Shown here: positions 1 to 4,750 of the stretch, piece after piece | Layout: every line of letters begins with the position of its first letter | Numbering within the stretch: position 1 is the first letter of the stretch | Assembly: GCA_943325425.2 (NCBI GenBank) | Contig: CALPPJ020000109.1 | Span: 1 to 5,654 of the forward strand | Reading direction: 5' to 3' | Origin: Bifidobacterium breve | Lineage (GTDB): Bacteria > Actinomycetota > Acidimicrobiia > Acidimicrobiales > Ilumatobacteraceae | DNA length: 5,654 nt | Translations under genes and position numbers: made by a program | The notes under the pieces: generated by a model | Told to the model about the DNA's origin: nothing | Databases searched by the model: none | What the model saw: the letters and a program-made list of their open reading frames with translations, nothing else

Positions 1-37
1 AAGTGGTAGGTCGTGGGTTCAATCCCCACACCCGGCT
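1..37 (+). tRNA. tRNA 3' portion, probably tRNA-Thr (partial)
   Basis: This is the 3' part of a tRNA cut by the left window edge. Positions 13-17 (GTGGG) pair perfectly with 25-29 (CCCAC) around the T loop TTCAATC, giving a standard T arm. Positions 3-7 are the 3' strand of the anticodon stem and 8-12 (AGGTC) the variable loop. Positions 30-36 (ACCCGGC) are the 3' acceptor strand, with discriminator T at 37. No CCA is encoded. The two A residues at 1-2 end the anticodon loop. A GCCGGGT acceptor, U discriminator and a loop ending AA fit actinobacterial tRNA-Thr, but the anticodon is outside the window, so the identity is an inference. Confidence 0.82.
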
Positions 38-57
38 CTCTTTGTACCGCAGTTGGG

Positions 58-690
58 TCAGCGTAAAACTTCGCGAATACGGGCGACGAGCACATTGAAT
101 GCGGCGTCGTTTTGGCCGCCTTCAGGGAAAATCACGTCAGCGAAGCGCTTACTAGGCTCAACGAAAAATTCGTGACTAGGTCGAACAGTGGCCAAATATT
201 GAGCAATCACGCTGTCGTGCGTACGACCGCGGTCGGTGATGTCACGTTGGAGTCGTCGCGTGAGGCGAATATCGGCGGGCGTGTCGACAAAAATCTTGAG
301 GTCAAACAGTTGGCGCAATGCGGGGTCGATGAGTGCCAAAATGCCTTCAAAAACGACGATTTTGGTGGGATGAACAACTTCGACCTCGGTTGAACGATTG
401 TGGTCGGCATAGTCGTATACCGGAACTTCAATCGTGTTCCCGGCGATGAGGTCGGTGAGTTGCTCGATCATGAGGGGCCATTCAAAAGCATCGGGATGGT
501 CGTAGTTGGCGGCCGCCCGAACCTCAAAGGCCTCGTGCGTACGGTCGATGTAGTAGGCGTCTTGGCGAATTAACGCCAAATTGTCGGGGCCGATGACCTC
601 AACGAGTCGCTCGGCGACGGTCGTCTTACCCGAGCACGTACCTCCAGCGACGCCAATAACGAAAGGTTTTGCGGCATTTTCCCTGCTCAT
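58..690 (-). CDS. udk: Uridine kinase (uridine/cytidine monophosphokinase)
   Basis: Phosphorylates uridine and cytidine to UMP and CMP in cytosolic pyrimidine salvage. From the ATG at 690 the protein has 210 residues, the usual Udk length. Visible motifs are the P-loop GGTCSGKT (residues 16-23), QDAYYID (43-49), NYDHPDAF (62-69), the YDYADHNR nucleoside-binding region (92-99), FEGIL (114-118), FVDTPADIRLTRRLQRD (134-150) with the lid arginines, DRGR (153-156) and VRPSHEFFVEPSK (169-181). These match the E. coli Udk series throughout. The frame stays open upstream to a TTG at 780, but those 30 extra residues resemble no part of the family and run through the divergent promoter region, so ATG 690 is preferred. 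No clear Shine-Dalgarno sequence precedes it. The gene converges on the tRNA with 20 bp between them. Confidence 0.93.
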   Translation of the reverse strand: MSRENAAKPFVIGVAGGTCSGKTTVAERLVEVIGPDNLALIRQDAYYIDRTHEAFEVRAAANYDHPDAFEWPLMIEQLTDLIAGNTIEVPVYDYADHNRSTEVEVVHPTKIVVFEGILALIDPALRQLFDLKIFVDTPADIRLTRRLQRDITDRGRTHDSVIAQYLATVRPSHEFFVEPSKRFADVIFPEGGQNDAAFNVLVARIREVLR

Positions 691-760
691 GCACACAGGA
701 GAGTAGTCGCTGGCGGCTCTTATAGCACCCTTGTTAGCGGGAAATGGTTTCTGTCGGTGC

Positions 761-796
761 TTGTATTGGGGCACCTCCAACGGGCAGGCTTAAGGC
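761..796 (+). promoter_or_regulatory. Possible leaderless promoter of the DUF3263-LytR_C operon
   Basis: TTGTAT (761-766) is followed by 18 bases and then CAGGCT (785-790), a weak actinobacterial -10-like hexamer that keeps A at position 2 and T at position 6. Six bases separate it from the ATG at 797, so transcription would begin at or next to the start codon. No Shine-Dalgarno sequence with usable spacing precedes this ATG, which fits a leaderless message. The hexamers are weak; the call leans on the same geometry recurring before cysO and the FAD oxidoreductase gene. The rest of the udk/DUF3263 divergent region (691-760) shows no clear promoter for udk; a TATAAG on the minus strand (719-724) is the only AT-rich candidate. 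Confidence 0.35.
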
Positions 797-1057
797 ATGT
801 CCCTAAGCGAACGTGAACAAGCAATCCTGGATTTTGAGCGGGGCTGGTGGACCGAAGATGGCGTTAAGGACCTGATGTTGCGCGAGCGCTTCAGTTGTTC
901 GGCTGATGATTACTACAACGAATTGAACAGGCTGCTGGATACCGCCGAAGCATTGGCGTACGATCCTCTTGTTGTTCGCCGTTTACAAAGGGCGCGTGAA
1001 CGACGTCGTCGTATGCGTCTTGATGGCGCTTCTGAGTCCGGAGGGTTACAAGCATGA
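797..1057 (+). CDS. DUF3263 family small protein
   Basis: An 86-residue soluble protein of the actinobacterial DUF3263 family, whose biochemical role is unknown. The family signature is clear: LSEREQAILDFERGWW near the N terminus (residues 3-18), then a helical middle with DYYNELNRLLD (38-48), an A-DPLVVRRL segment (about 54-63) and a very basic tail, RARERRRRMR (65-74). The arrangement suggests a small helical bundle, possibly a nucleic-acid-binding helix-turn-helix-like fold, but that is inference. It is the first gene of a two-gene operon: its TGA overlaps the ATG of the LytR_C gene as ATGA, implying translational coupling. The same order is known in mycobacteria (Rv0430 then Rv0431/VirR), so the two products probably work in one process. 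Confidence 0.88.
   Translation: MSLSEREQAILDFERGWWTEDGVKDLMLRERFSCSADDYYNELNRLLDTAEALAYDPLVVRRLQRARERRRRMRLDGASESGGLQA
1040..1045 (+). promoter_or_regulatory. Ribosome binding site of the LytR_C gene
   Basis: GGAGGG lies inside the 3' end of the DUF3263 gene with eight bases to the ATG at 1054. This is the only strong, well-spaced Shine-Dalgarno sequence in the window; the operon-leading genes lack one. It fixes the start of the second gene and fits translation of an internal cistron through the ATGA overlap. Confidence 0.75.
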
Positions 1058-1668
1058 ACACAGAAGATGCCAACGAATCAACAGGTCGTGGTGGCCGAGG
1101 TGGAGCAAACGGCGTCAGCGTTTCAACCACACTGAGTGTGATTGTTGCTGCGATTGCCGTCTTGCTCGGTTTCTTAATTTTGCGTGATGTCAATCGTGAT
1201 CGCGATGATGTCAGTGCACCTATCACGACTGAAGCAGCAATCGTTGATCCCACTGGAGAATCAAGTGTTGCGCCTGCCGAAACAACCACGCTTCCACGCA
1301 GTGGTTTCAAGGTTTTAGTTGCCAATGCTTCAGGAGTGACTGGTTCGGCTGGACAGATGTCGACTGCACTGCAGTCAGAACAATTCATTGTTTCGCAACC
1401 CATTAACGCTGATGTCACTTACGGTAAGCAAAGTGTCACGGTTGTTTTCTATGTGCCCGGATATGAAGCAGGCGCAACAGCTGTCGCCGAAATTTTGGGC
1501 GGCATACAAATTCAGCCTGTTGCAACACCAGCACCAGTTGAAGGTGGTTCACTTGGCGAAGCACAAGTCTTAGTCATGCTCGGCACCGACCTCGCTGGCA
1601 AGTTGTTGCCAGGTGCATTACCCGCAGCTCCGGTTGACACCACGACAACAACTGTCGCCCCTGCCTGA
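1054..1668 (+). CDS. Membrane-anchored LytR_C domain protein (VirR-like)
   Basis: A 204-residue protein with a Gly/Arg-rich cytoplasmic N terminus (residues 1-20), one hydrophobic transmembrane segment (about 24-43, TTLSVIVAAIAVLLGFLIL) and a Ser/Thr/Ala-rich linker. A LytR C-terminal domain follows (about 84-178), starting at FKVLVANASGVTGSAGQMS and closing with QVLVMLGTDL. The tail is Pro/Ala/Thr-rich with a TTTTT run. LytR_C domains lie outside the membrane and are linked to cell-wall assembly. The catalytic LCP (LytR-CpsA-Psr) domain is absent, so this is not a peptidoglycan-polymer ligase. Architecture and the upstream DUF3263 gene match mycobacterial Rv0431 (VirR), which affects envelope integrity and vesicle release. 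Orthology is likely but the mycobacterial function should not be carried over without testing. The start is set by GGAGGG eight bases upstream and the ATGA overlap. Confidence 0.85.
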   Translation: MNTEDANESTGRGGRGGANGVSVSTTLSVIVAAIAVLLGFLILRDVNRDRDDVSAPITTEAAIVDPTGESSVAPAETTTLPRSGFKVLVANASGVTGSAGQMSTALQSEQFIVSQPINADVTYGKQSVTVVFYVPGYEAGATAVAEILGGIQIQPVATPAPVEGGSLGEAQVLVMLGTDLAGKLLPGALPAAPVDTTTTTVAPA

Positions 1669-1669
1669 T

Positions 1670-2710
1670 TTATTGCGGAGAAATTTGCCGTAGTAATTCA
1701 AGTGCTGCGTGCTCAATGCACCACAGTGGTTCGTTCATTGCTTTGTCGTGACCATACATTTCAGTCAACGAAATTAAGGGTTTTGGTCGCACGACTTCCG
1801 CATCAAGTTCGGCATCAAATTCATACATGCCGACAATGGCTGCGACCGGCGTTTTGAAATGTTGACAGTTGTCAATGACGCCACCGACAACTTTCCCGTC
1901 GTAACTGGTGTGATCAAGTTGACCTTCGCCAGTGATCACAAGATCAGCGTTCTTGATGCGATCGCTGAGATTCAATTCATCGGCGACCATGTCGAAGCCT
2001 GGAATCAGTTTGCCGCCGAGTGCAACGAGTCCACCAGCTAATCCTCCGGCCGCGCCGCCGCCTTCAATGAGCGAAACATCAACACCACAGTTTTCGCGAT
2101 ACATCTGCACTAAGCGTTCAAGACGTCCGGAGAGAAGTCGCACTTGACTTGGTGTTGCACCTTTTTGTGGACCGAATACTTTGGCTGCATCAACAAAACG
2201 TGTCGTGACATCGCAGGCAACTAAAAATTCAACTGCCTTCAGCCGAGCGGGTGCGTGAATTGCGCGCACTGCACCAAGACCACCATCGGTCGTTGCTGAA
2301 CCACCCAGACAAACAATGATGCGTTCTGCGCCGAGATCGAGCGCTTTGTCGATCAGTTCGCCAGTTCCGGTTGTAGAAGCCGAGACTGCGTCATTTTTTG
2401 TTGGGCCACCGACGAGCGAGAGGCCAGAGGCGCGAGCCATTTCAATGACGGCGGTGCCGTTGTGAAAGCGCCACTGTGTTTTCACTGGATCGCCAAGTGG
2501 GCCGGTCACTACTGATTCGCGATTTGGTCCACCCAAAATGTCGAGGGTTCCTTCGCCGCCATCGGCCAGTGCCAGTTCGTCGCAGTCGTGGCCGAGCTCC
2601 CAACAGGCGTGTCCGATCGCCTTGGCGACATCAGCGGCGGAAGCAGTTCCTTTGAATTTGTCGACTGCAGCCAAAACACGCACGGAGTCAGTCTTGCGCT
2701 TGGTTGCCAA
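1670..2710 (-). CDS. Glycerate kinase (compact variant)
   Basis: Phosphorylates D-glycerate with ATP to 2- or 3-phosphoglycerate, feeding glyoxylate-, serine- or photorespiration-derived carbon into lower glycolysis. The GlxK/GarK-type fold is recognised from DKFKGT (residues 17-22), LADGGEGT (48-55), GPLGDP (70-75), IEMARASGL (89-97), TTGTGELI (113-120), LGGSATTDGG (135-144), ACDVT (165-169), VFGPQKGAT (178-186), GGGAAGGL (217-224) and DLVITGEGQLD (256-266). At 346 residues it is shorter than the common 370-385. Most of the loss lies between the GGSATTDGG motif and ACDV, and the usual NPL-G stretch after ACDV is replaced by TTRFVDAAK. The start shown is TTG at 2710. A GTG at 2683 would give the family-like N terminus MRVLAAVDKFKGT and is a real alternative. 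The stop lies one base from that of the LytR_C gene, tail to tail. Confidence 0.9.
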   Translation of the reverse strand: MATKRKTDSVRVLAAVDKFKGTASAADVAKAIGHACWELGHDCDELALADGGEGTLDILGGPNRESVVTGPLGDPVKTQWRFHNGTAVIEMARASGLSLVGGPTKNDAVSASTTGTGELIDKALDLGAERIIVCLGGSATTDGGLGAVRAIHAPARLKAVEFLVACDVTTRFVDAAKVFGPQKGATPSQVRLLSGRLERLVQMYRENCGVDVSLIEGGGAAGGLAGGLVALGGKLIPGFDMVADELNLSDRIKNADLVITGEGQLDHTSYDGKVVGGVIDNCQHFKTPVAAIVGMYEFDAELDAEVVRPKPLISLTEMYGHDKAMNEPLWCIEHAALELLRQISPQ

Positions 2711-2719
2711 GATGCAGGA

Positions 2720-2725
2720 ATTTTA
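2720..2725 (-). promoter_or_regulatory. Candidate -10 element of the glycerate kinase gene
   Basis: On the minus strand this reads TAAAAT, close to the consensus TATAAT, and sits nine bases before the TTG at 2710. Initiation seven bases downstream would leave a leader of about three bases, supporting TTG 2710 rather than GTG 2683. No good -35 box is visible at 16-19 bp spacing, so the assignment is tentative. Confidence 0.35.
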
Positions 2726-2726
2726 G

Positions 2727-2762
2727 TTGGGATATTCCTGACCGAGTAGGTAGGGTTTTGGT
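2727..2762 (+). promoter_or_regulatory. Predicted leaderless promoter of cysO
   Basis: TTGGGA (2727-2732) is followed by an 18-base spacer, the TANNNT-type -10 hexamer TAGGGT (2751-2756) and six bases (TTTGGT) to the ATG at 2763. Transcription would start at the A of the ATG. There is no purine-rich Shine-Dalgarno sequence at a useful distance, as expected for a leaderless mRNA of the kind common in actinobacteria. The promoter overlaps the minus-strand candidate for glycerate kinase in a 52-bp divergent gap. Confidence 0.5.
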
Positions 2763-3038
2763 ATGTCCGTGACCGTTCGCATTCCGACAACCCTTCGTCC
2801 ACTCTCGGGTGGAAACTCAACCGTGTCTGTTGAGGGTGCGACCCTTGGCGAAGTGTTGGCGAATCTCGAGTCAGCGCACCCCGGATTCAAAGATCGTTTG
2901 TTTGACGATAATGGCGGTTTGCGCCGCTTCGTGAACTTGTTTGTCGCTGATGACGACGTGCGTTATTTGCAGGGTCTTGAGACTCCGGTGCCGGCGGGCG
3001 AAACTGTGAGCATCATTCCAGCTGTCGCTGGCGGCTGA
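2763..3038 (+). CDS. cysO: CysO-like ubiquitin-fold sulfur carrier protein (MoaD/ThiS family)
   Basis: A 91-residue beta-grasp protein ending in Gly-Gly, the feature that lets MoaD/ThiS proteins be adenylated and converted to a C-terminal thiocarboxylate. The match to mycobacterial CysO is specific: the N-terminal pattern VTVRIPTTLRPLSGG (residues 3-17), RRFVNLFVADDDVRYLQGL (54-72) and the C terminus IIPAVAGG (84-91). CysO thiocarboxylate donates sulfur to O-phosphoserine through CysM, and the metalloprotease Mec then releases cysteine from the adduct. Neither cysM nor mec adjoins it here, unlike the mec-cysO-cysM cluster of M. tuberculosis, so partners must be encoded elsewhere. A role in molybdopterin synthesis as MoaD is the main alternative but fits the sequence less well. 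Predicted to be expressed alone from a leaderless promoter. Confidence 0.87.
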   Translation: MSVTVRIPTTLRPLSGGNSTVSVEGATLGEVLANLESAHPGFKDRLFDDNGGLRRFVNLFVADDDVRYLQGLETPVPAGETVSIIPAVAGG

Positions 3039-3046
3039 TCAGAAAC

Positions 3047-4531
3047 TCAGGCTGCTGAAGACAGCAGTTCTAAGAATTCACGTCGACGCTTAGGCCCCAA
3101 TGGGACTTCTGCAGGTCGATTTTCGCGATCTTGCCAAATGGCGAATACGCGATTCATAACTTCAGGATTGTTCATCATTGCATCAGGTGCAGTGAGCAAA
3201 TTGAGATTGCGCATGAACGCACGCAACACCACTGGATCGTAACGCAACGCTGGCAACAATCCTTCACGCAGAACCGAACGCATAAACGTCTTCGGATCTG
3301 CAGTGTCAACATCGGGGTCATCGCCCTTCAACAACGCCGATGACACGCGTCGTGCTTCGGCATCTTGTTGAACACCAGATAGATACCACGGGACAATTTC
3401 ACGTTGCAGTGCTGCGTCGTATTCGGTGGCGAGAGTTAAAAGGTCATCAGCATGTTCGTTGATGGCTTGAGCCATGAGATGAGCACCCCAATAACCAATT
3501 GAACAACCGCGGCCGTACAACGGGTTTGTGCACAGTACTGCGTCACCAACGGGCAACATTCCGAGCACCAGTGGTTTTCCATCTACGACATAATGGCGTT
3601 GACGATTTAACAAACCAGCCATTACAAAAACTTCATCTACTAATGGCGTGGCGCGACCATCAAGGTACGGAGCGGTTGCTACCAACTTCCGTGCTGCTTC
3701 ATCAAACGTCGCAGGGTCAGAAAGTTTCGTGCGCAGTTCGGTGTCATCCGAGGGTGCGGCCAGGGTGATTGAGAATGTGTTGTTGTCGCCCACAAAAACG
3801 CCGTACTTGATGTACCCAAGATCGCCCCCGATAGGGCCATTTCGTGGGGGATAGGTCTGACCAGGATTCAGTCGATAAAAGCGCGACGTGTAGATAATGC
3901 CGGTGTCTTCAACTTCTTCTTGAACGGGACCGACACCGATGTCATTAAGCCAATCGGGCAAAGCTGAACGACGACCACCAGCAACGACGACAAGGTCGGC
4001 GGTGAGTCGTGAATCATCTTCAAGAGTGACACCGGTAATTCGCTTCATTTCGGTGTCGGCATCAACTTCGTGAACGAAACCGTTAACTCCGACTCCGGTT
4101 TTGAAAGTGACGCGACCATCGTCAAGTACAACTCGACGTAGCACCCACTCAAAAGTGGTGCGACGACACGTGAGCATGTTGAGTTCAGCATCTTCAGGTT
4201 CGGGAACAAAGCCCGCCATCGTGGCTGGCAGGTCCTCGCCAAATTTGATTTCGGTCGCGCCGGCTGCAAATAACTGTTCAAGTACGTCAGGTTCATTCGC
4301 TTTTAGTAGCGAGACGAGACGGGCCAAGAAAGCGTGGCTGTGGCGAACCTGAGGGGCACCTCGACGGTCCCACTCAAAGGCCTCGTCAGCATTTTCGGGC
4401 ATGGGCGTGTTATCGCGTTCAATAATGGTGATGTGATGACCAGCACGACTGAGTTTGAGCGCGGTGGATAAGCCTGAGATTCCGCCTCCGACGACAATGA
4501 TGTCCATCTTGCTGTCTATGTTGCTGACCAT
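3047..4531 (-). CDS. FAD-dependent oxidoreductase / monooxygenase-like protein, substrate unknown
   Basis: A 494-residue flavoprotein of the PHBH/geranylgeranyl-reductase-like superfamily. It begins with a dinucleotide-binding fold: VVGGGISG with GxGxxG at residues 15-20 and the ribose-binding acidic residue in IIERD at about E38. GAPQ..HSH follows (58-66), a motif typical of squalene-epoxidase-like and related FAD enzymes. CRRTTFEW (about 122-129) and DLVVVAGGRRSALPDWL (179-195) correspond to the DxxxxAxGxxS FAD contact region. LPVGDAVLCTNPLYGRGCS (326-344) is the GD motif binding the FAD ribityl chain. There is no membrane segment and no tryptophan-halogenase WxWxIP motif. The start chosen is ATG 4531, exactly six bases after a -10-like box; ATG 4507 directly before DIIVVGGG is the alternative, and the farther TTG at 4579 is unlikely because it would run through the -35 box. 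Reaction and substrate cannot be read from sequence or neighbours. Confidence 0.85.
   Translation of the reverse strand: MVSNIDSKMDIIVVGGGISGLSTALKLSRAGHHITIIERDNTPMPENADEAFEWDRRGAPQVRHSHAFLARLVSLLKANEPDVLEQLFAAGATEIKFGEDLPATMAGFVPEPEDAELNMLTCRRTTFEWVLRRVVLDDGRVTFKTGVGVNGFVHEVDADTEMKRITGVTLEDDSRLTADLVVVAGGRRSALPDWLNDIGVGPVQEEVEDTGIIYTSRFYRLNPGQTYPPRNGPIGGDLGYIKYGVFVGDNNTFSITLAAPSDDTELRTKLSDPATFDEAARKLVATAPYLDGRATPLVDEVFVMAGLLNRQRHYVVDGKPLVLGMLPVGDAVLCTNPLYGRGCSIGYWGAHLMAQAINEHADDLLTLATEYDAALQREIVPWYLSGVQQDAEARRVSSALLKGDDPDVDTADPKTFMRSVLREGLLPALRYDPVVLRAFMRNLNLLTAPDAMMNNPEVMNRVFAIWQDRENRPAEVPLGPKRRREFLELLSSAA
3052..3067 (+). terminator. Weak hairpin after cysO, possible terminator
   Basis: CTGCTG (3052-3057) and CAGCAG (3062-3067) form a perfect 6-bp stem around the loop AAGA, starting 14 bases past the cysO stop. 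It lies inside the last codons of the oppositely oriented FAD oxidoreductase gene. Only a short TTCT follows rather than a real T tract, so intrinsic termination is doubtful; the repeat could simply reflect coding sequence. Confidence 0.2.
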
Positions 4532-4567
4532 TCGCCAAGGGTAGGCGGTCAGACCCAGAATTGTCCG
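4532..4567 (-). promoter_or_regulatory. Predicted leaderless promoter of the FAD oxidoreductase gene
   Basis: On the minus strand CGGACA (4562-4567, four of six matches to TTGACA) is followed by 18 bases, TACCCT (4538-4543, a TANNNT -10 hexamer) and six bases to the ATG at 4531. This is the same geometry as the cysO promoter. It places the transcription start at the ATG and supports that start codon over 4507. The CIRCE operator is about 58 bp farther from the gene, so HrcA is unlikely to control this promoter directly. Confidence 0.48.
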
Positions 4568-4616
4568 ATTTGGCGACAAGAACCGGCCGTGACGCCTCGA
4601 TTACCAGCCCTACTAG

Positions 4617-4646
4617 TTGTCGCATTAGCACTCCTGCCTCTAGAGT
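4617..4646 (+). promoter_or_regulatory. Predicted groEL promoter overlapping CIRCE
   Basis: TTGTCG (4617-4622) and TAGAGT (4641-4646) are separated by 18 bases and form a plausible housekeeping-type promoter. The first CIRCE arm sits in the spacer and the second arm overlaps the -10 hexamer, so HrcA bound to the operator would block RNA polymerase. Transcription would start near 4653, giving a leader of about 98 bases. Confidence 0.5.
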
Positions 4647-4651
4647 GCTAA
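4625..4651. promoter_or_regulatory. CIRCE operator (HrcA binding site)
   Basis: TTAGCACTC (4625-4633), nine bases, GAGTGCTAA (4643-4651): a perfect match to the consensus CIRCE inverted repeat. HrcA represses class I heat-shock genes through this element, with GroEL helping keep HrcA active. Its place 100 bp before groEL on a matching promoter makes HrcA control of this gene very likely and predicts an hrcA gene elsewhere in the genome. Confidence 0.97.
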
Positions 4652-4653
4652 CT

Positions 4654-4687
4654 GCTGTTCACGGCTGAGTTTGCTCCCGTGAACAGC
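4654..4687 (+). repeat. Perfect 11-bp inverted repeat (hairpin 1) in the groEL leader
   Basis: GCTGTTCACGG (4654-4664) is the exact reverse complement of CCGTGAACAGC (4677-4687), with a 12-base loop between. It begins one base after the predicted transcription start, so the mRNA would start in a stable stem. No T tract follows, which argues against an intrinsic terminator. It could stabilise the 5' end of the mRNA, act as a leader control element, or be a second protein-binding dyad in DNA. Confidence 0.85.
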
Positions 4688-4710
4688 GCATACAACTCCA
4701 TCGATAGTCC

Positions 4711-4728
4711 GTCGATCGTTCGATCGAC
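4711..4728 (+). repeat. Perfect 8-bp palindromic repeat (hairpin 2) before groEL
   Basis: GTCGATCG (4711-4718), TT, CGATCGAC (4721-4728) is a perfect dyad. As RNA it would fold as a 7-bp stem with a GUUC tetraloop, ending 22 bases before the groEL ATG. It does not cover the start codon. Between it and the ATG the only Shine-Dalgarno-like sequence is a weak GAAAG at 4737-4741. Confidence 0.8.
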
Positions 4729-4750
4729 ATCCCAACGAAAGTGACAACAA

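Noticed and set aside
1..57. tRNA 3' end as an integration site for a mobile element
   Set aside because: A tRNA end is a common att site, but no integrase, direct repeat of the tRNA end or other mobile gene follows in the window.
891..1418. A 175-codon minus-strand open frame across the DUF3263 and LytR_C genes
   Set aside because: It overlaps two well-supported genes on the other strand and its translation has low-complexity stretches with no recognisable domain.
4532..4579. Upstream TTG start for the FAD oxidoreductase
   Set aside because: It would add 16 residues with no family similarity and place the -35 and -10 boxes inside the coding region; ATG 4531 or 4507 suits the fold better.
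4654..4687. Hairpin 1 as an intrinsic terminator
   Set aside because: No T-rich run follows either arm, and a terminator here would block groEL expression unless part of an attenuator, for which there is no further evidence.
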